A stretch of 64,000 nt of DNA from Streptococcus oricebi (GCF_017883985.1 NZ_PRDG01000005.1:147053-211052), one strand, 5' to 3'. Numbered from the stretch's first letter, positions 10,325 through 20,772 are shown. A program made the numbers and translations. Notes: generated from the sequence alone by a model not told the origin.

Positions 10325-11608
10325 ATGTCTGTATCATTTGAGAATAAAGAAACAAACCGCGGTGTTTTGACCTTTACCATCGGTCAAGATGTAATCAAAC
10401 CAGAATTGGACAAGGTTTTCAAGTCCGTTAAGAAAGATATTGCTGTACCGGGCTTCCGTAAAGGACATATCCCACGTGCGGTCTTTAACCAAAAATTTGG
10501 CGAAGAAGCTCTTTATCAAGATACCCTCAACAATCTTCTGCCAGCAGCTTATGAAGCAGCTGTTAAAGAAGCAGGAATCGAAGTGGTTGCTCAACCTCAA
10601 TTTGATGTTACCTCTATGGAAAAGGGTCAAGACTGGACCGTTACTGCCAATGTGATTACCAAGCCAGAAGTAAAATTAGGTGACTACAAGGACCTGACAG
10701 TTAGCGTAGAACTTTCAAAAGAAGTAGCTGATGAAGAAGTAGATGCCAAGGTAGAGAGCGCACGCAATAACTTGGCTGAATTGGTCCTGAAAGAAGATGC
10801 AGCGGCTGAAGGCGATACCGTAGTTATCGACTTTGTCGGCTCTGTTGACGGTGTAGAATTTGACGGTGGTAAGGGTGACAACTACTCCCTTGAGCTGGGT
10901 AGCGGTCAATTTATCCCAGGCTTTGAAGATCAATTAGTCGGTCACAAGGCTGGTGAAACAGTTGATGTGGTGGTAACCTTCCCAGAAGACTACCAAGCAA
11001 CTGATCTTGCAGGTAAAGAAGCAAAATTTGTAACAACTGTTCATGAAGTAAAAGCTAAGGAAGTTCCTGCCTTGGATGACGAATTAGCTAAGGATATCGA
11101 TGAAGAAGTTGAAACACTGGCTGAATTGAAAGAAAAATACCGTCAGGAATTGACAGAAGAAAAAGCAACTGCCTACCAAGATGCTCTTGAAGCAGCAGCC
11201 ATTGATTCAGCCGTTGAAAATGCAGAAATCGTAGAATTACCAGCAGAAATGATTGACGAAGAAGTACACCGCTCAATCAATGAGTTCCTGGGCAATATGC
11301 AACGCCAAGGTATCTCACCTGAAATGTACTTCCAAATCACTGGTACCAGTCAAGATGACCTCCACAAGCAATATGAGGCAGATGCTGAAAAGCGGACCAA
11401 GACTAACCTAGTGATTGAAGCTGTTGCTAAGGCTGAAGGTTTTGAAGCAAGTCAAGACGAAATCAACACTGAAGTGGAAACCCTAGCCAACGACTACAAT
11501 ATGGAAGTAGAGCGCGTGCGTGAACTCCTTTCAGAGGAAATGCTGAAACATGATATTGCAATCAAAAAAGCAGTAGAGTTAATTACTAGCACAGCTAAGG
11601 TGAAATAA
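10325..11608 (+). CDS. tig: Trigger factor (ribosome-associated chaperone and PPIase)
   Basis: A 427-residue chaperone that binds the ribosome exit site and nascent chains. The N-terminal domain has the ribosome-docking signature [12 protein letters not shown]. The FKBP-type prolyl isomerase domain runs from about residue 160 to 245 ([36 protein letters not shown]). The acidic helical C-terminal chaperone domain follows. I chose ATG 10325 ([13 protein letters not shown]) because AAGGAG lies at 10309-10314; the open frame extends 13 codons further but without a ribosome binding site. Confidence 0.97.
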   Translation: MSVSFENKETNRGVLTFTIGQDVIKPELDKVFKSVKKDIAVPGFRKGHIPRAVFNQKFGEEALYQDTLNNLLPAAYEAAVKEAGIEVVAQPQFDVTSMEKGQDWTVTANVITKPEVKLGDYKDLTVSVELSKEVADEEVDAKVESARNNLAELVLKEDAAAEGDTVVIDFVGSVDGVEFDGGKGDNYSLELGSGQFIPGFEDQLVGHKAGETVDVVVTFPEDYQATDLAGKEAKFVTTVHEVKAKEVPALDDELAKDIDEEVETLAELKEKYRQELTEEKATAYQDALEAAAIDSAVENAEIVELPAEMIDEEVHRSINEFLGNMQRQGISPEMYFQITGTSQDDLHKQYEADAEKRTKTNLVIEAVAKAEGFEASQDEINTEVETLANDYNMEVERVRELLSEEMLKHDIAIKKAVELITSTAKVK

Positions 11609-11631
11609 TTTAAAAAATCTAGATAAATTCT

Positions 11632-11661
11632 AGAGGTTGAGGAATCTTCCCAACCTCTTTT
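11632..11661 (+). terminator. Intrinsic terminator of tig
   Basis: AGAGGTTG (11632-11639) pairs with CAACCTCT (11651-11658), followed by T4. Confidence 0.8.
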
Positions 11662-11698
11662 ACTATCTGATTTTTAGCTTGAAAAGAGAAAATTCCCT

Positions 11699-11727
11699 TT
11701 GACGAAAGGGAAAATTTATCGTACAAT
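11699..11727 (+). promoter_or_regulatory. Promoter of rpoE
   Basis: TTGACG (11699-11704), 17 bp, TACAAT (11722-11727). The -35 box sits in the loop of an inverted repeat, CCCTTT-GACG-AAAGGG (11695-11710). Confidence 0.75.
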
Positions 11728-11790
11728 AGAAAGAGCGAAAAAATTACAAGTAAAATCGAATTTTACCCTATTTTATGAAGGAGACCAATT

Positions 11791-14152
<2,362 letters not shown>

Positions 14153-14161
14153 TCATTTAAA

Positions 14162-14195
14162 GGAAGTGCCAATTGTTTGGTGGCTTTCTTTTTTT
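14162..14195 (+). terminator. Probable terminator of pyrG
   Basis: GCCA (14168-14171) and flanking bases pair with TGGC and flanking bases (14181-14184), followed by T-rich sequence ending in T7 (14189-14195). The stem is short with a mismatch. Confidence 0.55.
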
Positions 14196-14197
14196 GC

Positions 14198-14226
14198 TTG
14201 ACAATTTGTTTTTTGAAAATTATAAT
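14198..14226 (+). promoter_or_regulatory. Consensus promoter of LXG cassette 1
   Basis: TTGACA (14198-14203), exactly 17 bp, TATAAT (14221-14226): a perfect sigma-70 promoter. The predicted start at about 14233 leaves a leader of about 131 nt that includes a stem CAAGTT/AACTTG around 14288-14306. Confidence 0.85.
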
Positions 14227-14363
14227 GGAAGTGTAAAGTTAATAATATTATTCTATGAAAAAGGGGTAATAAATAAAAGAAAGGAGCAAGTTTGTTACGA
14301 ACTTGTTACCAGTTCTTTTGTTTATGCCCTTTTTTGTGATTTTGTGACATGGAGGGACCGAAA

Positions 14364-14648
14364 ATGCCAGATGGAATTCAAAGTGATGCAAGTATAGCAT
14401 CCAAGCATGCAACAGCTATTGCTAAAAGTTTAGCAGCGCTCAGTTCTGATTTGCCTACTAAAGATACAAGTAGTCACTTACAAGGAAATGAAAGTGCTAA
14501 AACAACGATTGATAAGCAAGCCTCCTTTTCTGGTGAGCTTTCAAGCAAGTTAGGAACCTTTGTTGGCTTGATTAAAGGAGTTCATAGTGATTTTCAAGTC
14601 ATGGATGAAGAGATTAGCCAAGATGTACAAGCAAGTGGTGAGAAGTAA
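14364..14648 (+). CDS. T7SSb small helical partner protein (DUF3130/TIGR04197-like, Lap1)
   Basis: A 94-residue, Cys-free, Ala/Ser/Lys-rich helical protein. It resembles the SACOL2603/TIGR04197 group (DUF3130), whose members act as LXG-associated proteins that bind the LXG domain and help target the effector to the type VIIb secretion machine. The typical SIASKHATAIAKSLAALSSDL and FVGLIKGVHSDFQVMDEEIS stretches are present. GGAGGG (14351-14356) sits 7 nt before ATG 14364, which I prefer to ATG 14349. It is first in the cassette. Assignment is by resemblance and position; a general WXG100-like protein is the alternative. Confidence 0.8.
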   Translation: MPDGIQSDASIASKHATAIAKSLAALSSDLPTKDTSSHLQGNESAKTTIDKQASFSGELSSKLGTFVGLIKGVHSDFQVMDEEISQDVQASGEK

Positions 14649-14660
14649 GCGAGGGATTAG

Positions 14661-15032
14661 ATGGGAAAAAGCCTACAGGATATTGAGGAAGAAAGAAGAC
14701 AGGCCTTTCGCTCTTTAGACGAATTGGATCGACAAAAAAAGGAAATCAATCGTTTAGAGTTCCAGACAGAAGATTTATATGCTGAAAGTATCTTTGCTTT
14801 AAAGCAGCTGGACTATCTCCCCCTTGGTAGTCGCGATACCATGAATCTATATGATGTCTTATCTGCAAGCGAGAGGAATCAGACCTTGATTTTTCTAGAT
14901 ATAGATGATGCGAGAAATAAATTGAAAAAACAGGAAAGGCAAGTGGAAGATCGAATCGATGAACTTGGAAGAGACTACCGTTTAACCTTGGAGAATCAAA
15001 CAAATAGGAAGGAAAGAAGCTATGGGAATTAA
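14661..15032 (+). CDS. T7SSb coiled-coil partner protein (DUF3958-like, Lap2)
   Basis: A 123-residue, highly charged protein that is almost wholly helical (SLQDIEEERRQAFRSLDELD, ARNKLKKQERQVEDRIDELG). Size, charge pattern and position between a Lap1-like protein and an LXG effector match the DUF3958/Lap2 targeting factors. It probably binds the LXG stalk before export. GAGGG lies before ATG 14661. Its last 11 nt overlap the effector gene, so the two are translationally coupled. Confidence 0.78.
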   Translation: MGKSLQDIEEERRQAFRSLDELDRQKKEINRLEFQTEDLYAESIFALKQLDYLPLGSRDTMNLYDVLSASERNQTLIFLDIDDARNKLKKQERQVEDRIDELGRDYRLTLENQTNRKERSYGN

Positions 15033-16725
15033 AATGGATTTGGGCTCATCGCAAGGACAGGCAGGAACAGTATCTAGTTTGTCTGCCGTTCGTATTGCAG
15101 CTTATGAAGCTGCTATCAAAGCCTTGACAGATTTCGCCAATGAAAGTGAATTAAAAGGTACGGCCTATGATAGTGCTAAAAATTACGCTCTGAAATTTTG
15201 TGTACCTCTTTTTCAAGCAGCTGTTTTGTATGAGGAAGGGGCAGAAGTGGCAATTGGAAAGATTCCCTCTGGCTATACGTCAGAGGTTGGTGGTGAAAGT
15301 TTAGACCAAGATGTCTTGGAGACACAGATTAAGGCCTACGAATCGTCCATTGCAAGCGACCAGAAGAGTCTTGACATAAAAATTTTAAATGAATCTACAA
15401 TCTCTAGTTTGCAGGACTCCATAGCCAATACTCAGGCCCTTAAAAATGAATTGCAAGAGAAACTCAATAAACTAATTGCCTTTGACGCAACTTCGGCGAC
15501 TTATTTTACCGAATTGCCAAGCCTAGAAAGTGCTGTCAGTCAAGGCTTGTCTCAAATGACAAATGAGTTTACCGATTTTGACGGCAGTTTTGATGTCCCC
15601 CCAGTAGAGCAAATAGCCTGGACAGAGCAGATTGCAAAAAATTGGGAGCAAAGGGAACAACAGAAGAAGAAAGAATCTAAAAAACTTGAGGACGCAGCGA
15701 CTGCATTGGGGATTTCCGTAGGAGATCTTCTTAAGATCTTGTCTGAGGTTCAGGATGGTTCAGGTAAAATGATTCAGCTAGCAGATCTTGCTGTTGATGC
15801 TCGTAATATGAATGTGACTCTAAATGGAAAAGAGCTTAGGATAGATGGTGATAGAGTTCTTTGGGGTAGAAAACCACTCTATAATATAAAAACAGGAGAA
15901 TTATATCATCAAGGAGAACTGCTTAGAGATGCTGACGTTAAACACCGCGACCGCACCCGTTATGAGAGGAATATCCTAAAATCTCGATTTGATGATGGTA
16001 AAATTACCCCTCCTGATATGACCGATTATCATTACTCTGCCGACCTTAGAAGGGCGATTTCGGGGCTAGGAGATGATTATAAAGCTCTGAAGGACATGGC
16101 TAAGTTGAGTTATGAAAGATTTGTACTGGGAGCCCAGGTCTTTGGCTGGGATGGTGTGAATAAGGCTGCTAAATTAAATTATAAGGATTTAAAGGACCTT
16201 GCAAAGGCAAGTATGGACAGGTTGAAAGATGCAGCTCAATTTAATCCTCATGAACTAGGCAAGGCCGCCGCAACGAGCTTTAAAGATGCCATCAATCCAA
16301 TCAATGATTTTAAAGGCTGGGGCGATGCTACTAAACTCGGTAAATTTGCTAAAGGCTTAGGGATTGTAGGAACTGCCCTGACCGTTGGGACTAACGCATC
16401 TAAGATAGATTTTTCTGACGGTATACAATATCGTGAAGGACGAGATTTTGTTTTGGATACTAGTGTGGATCTTGCAGCAGGAGCGGCCGCAGCAGGGGCC
16501 GGAGCAGCAGTCGGTTCTATGTTCTTACCACCACTAGGAACAGTTGTTGGAGCTGGCGTTGGTCTCGGGCTCAGTGTAGCAGCGAATAGTTGGAAATTTA
16601 ACATAAATGGTAAGGAAAAGAGTCTGGTTGATATTGGAAAAGATGGTGTAAAGGAACTGGCTAATGTTGTGGAGGGTATCGGATCTAATATTGCGAACGG
16701 TATTCAGTCCCTTTTTGGCGGCTAA
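15022..16725 (+). CDS. LXG-domain type VII secretion effector with glycine-zipper C-terminus
   Basis: A 567-residue candidate antibacterial toxin exported by a type VIIb system. Residues 1 to about 230 are a helical LXG-type domain (starts MGIKMDLGSS, with ELKGTAYDSAKNYA in the usual place and long coiled coils). A charged middle part follows. Residues 482-521 are a Gly/Ala-rich hydrophobic stretch (DLAAGAAAAGAGAAVGSMFL, then PPLGTVVGAGVGLGLSVAAN), a glycine zipper as in membrane-active LXG toxins such as TelE. This suggests membrane permeabilisation of target cells. The GGAAAGAA before ATG 15022 is the ribosome binding site. The polytopic membrane protein downstream is the natural candidate for immunity. 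Confidence 0.85.
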   Translation: MGIKMDLGSSQGQAGTVSSLSAVRIAAYEAAIKALTDFANESELKGTAYDSAKNYALKFCVPLFQAAVLYEEGAEVAIGKIPSGYTSEVGGESLDQDVLETQIKAYESSIASDQKSLDIKILNESTISSLQDSIANTQALKNELQEKLNKLIAFDATSATYFTELPSLESAVSQGLSQMTNEFTDFDGSFDVPPVEQIAWTEQIAKNWEQREQQKKKESKKLEDAATALGISVGDLLKILSEVQDGSGKMIQLADLAVDARNMNVTLNGKELRIDGDRVLWGRKPLYNIKTGELYHQGELLRDADVKHRDRTRYERNILKSRFDDGKITPPDMTDYHYSADLRRAISGLGDDYKALKDMAKLSYERFVLGAQVFGWDGVNKAAKLNYKDLKDLAKASMDRLKDAAQFNPHELGKAAATSFKDAINPINDFKGWGDATKLGKFAKGLGIVGTALTVGTNASKIDFSDGIQYREGRDFVLDTSVDLAAGAAAAGAGAAVGSMFLPPLGTVVGAGVGLGLSVAANSWKFNINGKEKSLVDIGKDGVKELANVVEGIGSNIANGIQSLFGG

Positions 16726-16775
16726 TGATGTCGAGCGTTTCGTAAATAGAATTCAGTCTATATTTGAGGTAGTAT

Positions 16776-17729
16776 ATGAATAAAAACAAGCAAGACATAG
16801 TACAGCTGAATGAAGCCTATTTTAAATCTTTAGCAAACAGTCGGGCTTCCATTAGTATGTTAAATCTTTCTTTCGTCGGTTTGCTGATTTCTTTAATCAA
16901 TCTCTATCCTCCCTATGCTCTACTGACTTTAGTTCAAGGCATCAATCCTATGGAGAATGGATTTTATCTATTTTTATTAGTTATCAGTGTTTTGCTACTC
17001 TTTTGTAGCTTCTTGTCTAGGCTGAATGGCTTGATTTATAAACATCAAGTTTTTAGCACATCGGTGCTTTTGCTTATGATGACGCTGTTGCTCCTGTCTT
17101 TCATCATCATGGGGCATGGATTTGCAGTTTATTCATCAACAGACTTAAATCTGGGCAGTCCTCTGTCAAACCTATATTTTGTTTTGACATTCAGTTTTTT
17201 TCTGATTTGTATGGTTTACAATGTTTCTTGGTTGAAAAAACAGCTAAGTCTAGGCTTTTCAAATAAACGAGCAGCAGCTAATTTTTTGGCAAGCAAGGGC
17301 GTTTATCAATCTGCTTCTTTGTGGTTCATTTTTGGTTTTAGTCTGATTGGTAGCCTGCTAACTGGCTTTGTCAAACAATTTCTAGGCTTTGCGCTTAGCA
17401 TCTTATTATTAGCTAGTTTTTCTCGATTGCTTATAGAGGTCTCCTACCTGATTTTTCTTAAGACTAAAAATAAGGTTTATTGGGAAAAATTTACCCAGCA
17501 AGAAAAGCAAAGAACCTTTCTAAAAAAACTCTCTTTGAAATCAACCAGCCTTCGATTGGTGATAGAAGGTGCTGTTTGCTTGTCTGCCCTTTGGGCAGTT
17601 GGCACACATCAGCTAAAAGAGGGAGCATATACTCTGATAAGAGTAGTTGTGATACTTTTTGTCTTAGATTGTTTGATCAGTTTTATCAGGTGGTTCATTG
17701 CAAAAAGTAAGAAAGAGGGAATAAAATGA
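16776..17729 (+). CDS. Polytopic membrane protein, candidate immunity protein of LXG cassette 1
   Basis: A 317-residue protein with about seven or eight hydrophobic segments, for example FVGLLISLINLYPPYALLTL, GFYLFLLVISVLLLFCSFL, LLLMMTLLLLSFIIM and LYFVLTFSFFLICMVYNVSW. I recognise no family. It directly follows an effector with a membrane-active-looking tail, so protection of the producer's own membrane is plausible but inferred. It overlaps the next gene by 4 nt. GAGG precedes ATG 16776. Confidence 0.75.
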   Translation: MNKNKQDIVQLNEAYFKSLANSRASISMLNLSFVGLLISLINLYPPYALLTLVQGINPMENGFYLFLLVISVLLLFCSFLSRLNGLIYKHQVFSTSVLLLMMTLLLLSFIIMGHGFAVYSSTDLNLGSPLSNLYFVLTFSFFLICMVYNVSWLKKQLSLGFSNKRAAANFLASKGVYQSASLWFIFGFSLIGSLLTGFVKQFLGFALSILLLASFSRLLIEVSYLIFLKTKNKVYWEKFTQQEKQRTFLKKLSLKSTSLRLVIEGAVCLSALWAVGTHQLKEGAYTLIRVVVILFVLDCLISFIRWFIAKSKKEGIK

Positions 17730-18163
17730 AATTTAAAACAAGAGAATTAAGTCTAAAAAATGTTATCGGTTTTCATTTGGCAGTAGATTTTAAAAAAGAT
17801 GTATTTAAGCAGGTTGTAGATGGGGCAACTGCCTTTAAAAAAGAAATGCTCCAGAATGGCTACTATACTGATGGTCCGGCTTATTTTACTTATTTGCCAG
17901 GTCAAGAGACAATCTCCGTTTTTACAACGATAGGCAACAAAGTGAATTTGGTAGGGGAAACTCCGTCTAATGTCTTTTTCCAAGAACAGCTTGCTTTCAC
18001 AACAGCTTATTATTACCGACACTATGATCAGGAAGAGCCCATTCCTTATGAGGCTATCCAAGAAGAAATAGAGAAGGCAGGTTTAGACTTGAAAAATATT
18101 TACCATGTCGTCCTGAACCTCTATGGCGATAGTATTATTGATTTGTATTGTGAGGTTGAATAG
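17726..18163 (+). CDS. DUF5085-like protein 1, type VII cassette
   Basis: A soluble 145-residue protein with the look of the DUF5085 family: an N-terminal strand-helix unit (LSLKNVIGFHLAVDF), a middle PAYFTYLPG block and a C-terminal YHVVLNLYGDSIIDLYCEVE. These proteins are often found beside LXG genes, and their fold resembles GyrI-like ligand-binding domains. The function is not known; immunity, chaperoning or regulation are all possible. It overlaps the membrane protein gene by 4 nt and is a distant paralogue of the next gene. Confidence 0.75.
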   Translation: MKFKTRELSLKNVIGFHLAVDFKKDVFKQVVDGATAFKKEMLQNGYYTDGPAYFTYLPGQETISVFTTIGNKVNLVGETPSNVFFQEQLAFTTAYYYRHYDQEEPIPYEAIQEEIEKAGLDLKNIYHVVLNLYGDSIIDLYCEVE

Positions 18164-18165
18164 CT

Positions 18166-18609
18166 ATGAAATTATTACCTAATGTAGAAGTTGTCGACCG
18201 ATTGGCTTATCAGAATGTGGTTAGAAAGCGCTCCTCTTTTCATTATAGTGAAATGGAGGAGCATATGCAGCAGTTTATTTCAGGGGTTTTGAACGCAGGT
18301 TATCGTTTAAAAGGACCTTTCTTCTACAGTTTGAATAATCTTCCTATGGATGAGATAGTAGACATCGAAATGTTCCTTCCTATTTTTGACTCGGTTTTTC
18401 AACTGGAAGGGTATGACTTTTCCTCCTACTTTCTAATAGAAAATTTATTTAAAACAGTGGTGCTCCATGATTTTGAGAATCTCACTGAATTGGCCTATGC
18501 CGAATTGGTCGCAACGATTAAAGAAAATCATTTAGAAATCAATACGCCCTTCTATCATATTTTACCTAAGACAGACTTGAAATATGTAGAAGTGCTAGTG
18601 GGTTTTTAA
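18166..18609 (+). CDS. DUF5085-like protein 2, type VII cassette
   Basis: A soluble 147-residue protein sharing the plan of the previous one: an N-terminal RLAYQNVVRKRSSFHYSEME, a central GYRLKGPFFYSLNN (compare NGYYTDGPAYFTYLPG in the partner), and a C-terminal FYHILPKTDLKYVEVLVGF. It starts 2 nt after the partner's stop, so the pair are probably made in equal amounts and may form a heterodimer. No signal peptide or membrane segment is visible. Confidence 0.72.
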   Translation: MKLLPNVEVVDRLAYQNVVRKRSSFHYSEMEEHMQQFISGVLNAGYRLKGPFFYSLNNLPMDEIVDIEMFLPIFDSVFQLEGYDFSSYFLIENLFKTVVLHDFENLTELAYAELVATIKENHLEINTPFYHILPKTDLKYVEVLVGF

Positions 18610-18649
18610 AAGCCAAGAAAGGTGGGAAAAGCCGAGTGGATAAGTGAAG

Positions 18650-18680
18650 AGAAGTGGGAGATTAGCTCTTACTTCTTTTT
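18650..18680 (+). terminator. Intrinsic terminator of LXG cassette 1
   Basis: AGAAGT (18650-18655) pairs with ACTTCT (18671-18676), with extra pairing inside, followed by T5. Confidence 0.65.
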
Positions 18681-18712
18681 CTTTCTTCTCACAAAAAAGA
18701 GAGAAAAAAGTA

Positions 18713-18741
18713 TTGACAGTGGGGTCCTTAGATGTTATACT
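18713..18741 (+). promoter_or_regulatory. Promoter of tRNA-Leu
   Basis: TTGACA (18713-18718), 17 bp, TATACT (18736-18741), ending 17 nt before the tRNA. Confidence 0.85.
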
Positions 18742-18758
18742 ATTCAAGTACCCAATTT

Positions 18759-18844
18759 GCGGGGGTGGCGGAATTGGCAGACGCGCAGGATTAAGGATCC
18801 TGTGACCGCTTTAGGTCGTGAGGGTTCAAGTCCCTCTCTCCGCA
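18759..18844 (+). tRNA. tRNA-Leu (anticodon AAG)
   Basis: The 86-nt class II tRNA folds well: a 7-bp acceptor stem GCGGGGG/TCTCCGC with two G-U pairs, a long variable arm, the anticodon arm CAGGA-TTAAGGA-TCCTG with anticodon AAG, and the T arm GAGGG-TTCAAGT-CCCTC. The discriminator base is A. CCA is not encoded. Confidence 0.95.
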
Positions 18845-18848
18845 GAGC

Positions 18849-18874
18849 AAGACTAGCTTAGGCTAGTCTTTTTT
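18849..18874 (+). terminator. Intrinsic terminator of tRNA-Leu
   Basis: A perfect 9-bp stem AAGACTAGC/GCTAGTCTT (18849-18857, 18862-18870) with loop TTAG, then T6. Confidence 0.9.
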
Positions 18875-18968
18875 CTTTTTGCTGAATAAATCCTCTTGCT
18901 AAAATCAGACAGGTAAACCATGTAAACGATTTCAGCTTGTGTCGGAGCTAGCTTTTTATCATAAAAAG

Positions 18969-18977
18969 TGATAAAAT
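18969..18977 (+). promoter_or_regulatory. Likely extended -10 promoter of fba
   Basis: TG-A-TAAAAT (hexamer 18972-18977), about 50 bp before the fba start. No good -35 box is visible. Confidence 0.5.
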
Positions 18978-19027
18978 AAACAATGTAAAGGGTGAAAATC
19001 CTAAAAAATATATAGGAGGCCTAACAA

Positions 19028-19909
19028 ATGGCAATCGTTTCAGCAGAAAAATTTGTCCAAGCAGCTCGTGACAATGGTTATGCGGTTGGTGGATTTAACA
19101 CAAACAACCTTGAGTGGACTCAAGCTATCTTGCGTGCAGCAGAAGCTAAGAAAGCTCCGGTACTTATCCAAACTTCTATGGGTGCTGCTAAGTACATGGG
19201 TGGTTACAAACTTGCTAAAAACTTGATTGAAAACCTTGTTGAATCAATGGGTATCACTGTACCAGTTGCAATTCACTTGGACCACGGTCACTATGAAGAT
19301 GCACTTGAGTGTATCGAAGTTGGCTACACTTCAATCATGTTTGACGGCTCCCACCTTCCAGTAGAAGAAAACCTTAAATTGGCTAAGGAAGTTGTTGAAA
19401 AAGCTCATGCTAAAGGTATCTCAGTAGAAGCTGAAGTTGGTACTATCGGTGGTGAAGAAGACGGTATCGTTGGTAAGGGTGAATTGGCACCAATAGAAGA
19501 TGCTAAAGCAATGGTTGCAACTGGTATTGACTTCTTGGCAGCAGGTATCGGTAATATCCACGGTCCTTACCCAGCAAACTGGGAAGGTCTTGACCTTGAC
19601 CACTTGAAGAAATTGACAGAAGCTGTTCCAGGTTTCCCAATCGTCTTGCACGGTGGTTCAGGTATTCCTGATGAGCAAATCAAAGAAGCAATCAAACTTG
19701 GTGTCGCTAAGGTTAACGTAAATACCGAATGTCAAATCGCTTTTGCTAACGCAACTCGTGAATTTGCTCGCGCTTATGACGCTAACGAAGCAGAATACGA
19801 CAAGAAGAAACTCTTCGACCCACGTAAATTCTTGGCTGACGGTGTCAAAGCTATCCAAGCATCAGTTGAAGAACGTATCGACGTATTCGGTTCAGAAGGT
19901 AAAGCTTAA
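19028..19909 (+). CDS. fba: Fructose-bisphosphate aldolase, class II
   Basis: A 293-residue zinc-dependent aldolase of glycolysis that splits fructose 1,6-bisphosphate into dihydroxyacetone phosphate and glyceraldehyde 3-phosphate. Metal-binding histidines lie in HLDHGHYEDA and in VLHGGSGIP, and EAEVGTIGGEEDG is the class II signature. GNIHGPY completes the active site. AGGAGG lies 9 nt before ATG 19028. Codon use is highly biased towards a few codons, fitting very high expression. It stands alone between its own promoter and a strong terminator. Confidence 0.98.
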   Translation: MAIVSAEKFVQAARDNGYAVGGFNTNNLEWTQAILRAAEAKKAPVLIQTSMGAAKYMGGYKLAKNLIENLVESMGITVPVAIHLDHGHYEDALECIEVGYTSIMFDGSHLPVEENLKLAKEVVEKAHAKGISVEAEVGTIGGEEDGIVGKGELAPIEDAKAMVATGIDFLAAGIGNIHGPYPANWEGLDLDHLKKLTEAVPGFPIVLHGGSGIPDEQIKEAIKLGVAKVNVNTECQIAFANATREFARAYDANEAEYDKKKLFDPRKFLADGVKAIQASVEERIDVFGSEGKA

Positions 19910-19924
19910 TTAGGCTATATGTAG

Positions 19925-19950
19925 AAAATCTCGCTTCGGCGGGATTTTTT
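19925..19950 (+). terminator. Intrinsic terminator of fba
   Basis: AAAATCTCGC (19925-19934) pairs with GCGGGATTTT (19939-19948) around a TTCG tetraloop, followed by T residues. Confidence 0.92.
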
Positions 19951-20008
19951 GCAATATAAAGTAGCTTATGTACAAAATTTTAATGATAAGAAACAGTGGA
20001 GGGCTATG

Positions 20009-20467
20009 ATGATTAGGATCAAAGAGATTGAGGAGGAGAATCAAAAGTCTGCTCTTGCAGCTGATATTCTGGCTGATTTACCAGAATGGTTTGGAATATC
20101 TGAAAGCACACAAGCTTACATTGAAGGAGCCGTGGATTTGCAAGTTTGGGCTGCCTATCAGGAGAGTGATTTTGCTGGATTTGTAAGCTTATCATACTCT
20201 AGTGAAGATTGTGCTGAGATTGACTGCTTGGCTGTTAAGAAATGCTATCATAGAGCGGGAATTGGTAGTCAACTTTTAGGAGTTTTAGAAAAATCTGCTC
20301 GTCAAAAGGCATCCTATCTGCAAGTAAAAACGGTAGCACCAGGTCATTATCCTACTTACGACAGGACTAATGCTTTCTATCAGGCTCAGGGCTTTAAAAA
20401 GTTAGAAATCTTTCCTGAACTTTGGGATAAAAGCAACCCTTGTTTGATTTGGGTTAAAAAGTTGTGA
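20009..20467 (+). CDS. GNAT family N-acetyltransferase
   Basis: A 152-residue GNAT-fold protein. The acetyl-CoA binding loop is KKCYHRAGIGSQLLGVLEKS (motif A, R/Q-x-x-G-x-G/A form), followed by the typical AFYQAQGFKKLE (motif B). The N-terminal half carries EWFGISESTQAYIE, a block seen in streptococcal acetyltransferases of unknown substrate. GGAGG at 19998-20002 favours ATG 20009 over ATG 20006 and over the longer frame that would run through the fba terminator. The substrate is not predictable. Confidence 0.85.
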   Translation: MIRIKEIEEENQKSALAADILADLPEWFGISESTQAYIEGAVDLQVWAAYQESDFAGFVSLSYSSEDCAEIDCLAVKKCYHRAGIGSQLLGVLEKSARQKASYLQVKTVAPGHYPTYDRTNAFYQAQGFKKLEIFPELWDKSNPCLIWVKKL

Positions 20468-20476
20468 AATTTTCCC

Positions 20477-20504
20477 TTGACAAAAAAACTCAAGATGCTA
20501 AAAT
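20477..20504 (+). promoter_or_regulatory. Promoter of tRNA-Thr
   Basis: TTGACA (20477-20482), 16 bp, TAAAAT (20499-20504) with an extended TG-C. A run of eight G follows at 20511-20518, within the short leader. Confidence 0.8.
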
Positions 20505-20522
20505 AAAAAAGGGGGGGGAGGC

Positions 20523-20595
20523 GCCGATTTAGCTCAGTTGGTAGAGCAACGCACTCGTAACGCGTAGGTCACAGGTTCGATCCCTGCAATCGGCA
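20523..20595 (+). tRNA. tRNA-Thr (anticodon CGT)
   Basis: The 73-nt sequence folds as a tRNA: acceptor GCCGATT/AATCGGC, D arm GCTC...GAGC, anticodon loop CTCGTAA with CGT, T arm ACAGG-TTCGATC-CCTGC (with a G-C rich core). The innermost anticodon-stem pair is A-C. The discriminator is A and CCA is not encoded. Confidence 0.93.
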
Positions 20596-20607
20596 TAAAT
20601 AGGTCTT

Positions 20608-20637
20608 AGAAATCTTGTAAAAGCAAGGTTTCTTTTT
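20608..20637 (+). terminator. Intrinsic terminator of tRNA-Thr
   Basis: AGAAATCTTG (20608-20617) pairs with CAAGGTTTCT (20624-20633) with one G-U, then T5. Confidence 0.85.
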
Positions 20638-20660
20638 ACTGGACAAGTTGTCAATTATAT

Positions 20661-20689
20661 ATGACATAATATTTCAAAGACTTTAAAAT
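20661..20689 (+). promoter_or_regulatory. Likely promoter of the secreted repeat protein
   Basis: ATGACA (20661-20666), 17 bp, TAAAAT (20684-20689): five of six matches in each box. The leader would be about 77 nt. Confidence 0.5.
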
Positions 20690-20772
20690 ATCTTTACATG
20701 GTGGAAAAATCAAGAAAATCAAAGAGAAATATGATACAGTGAATTAGTATAAAAAGAAAGGAGCAGGTGTTT

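Noticed and set aside
14173..14397. 74-codon open frame over the cassette 1 promoter and leader
   Set aside because: It starts upstream of a perfect promoter and overlaps the true first gene in another frame.
18622..18861. 79-codon open frame after the DUF5085-like genes
   Set aside because: It runs straight through the tRNA-Leu promoter and gene, and its product is the translation of the tRNA. Not a protein gene.
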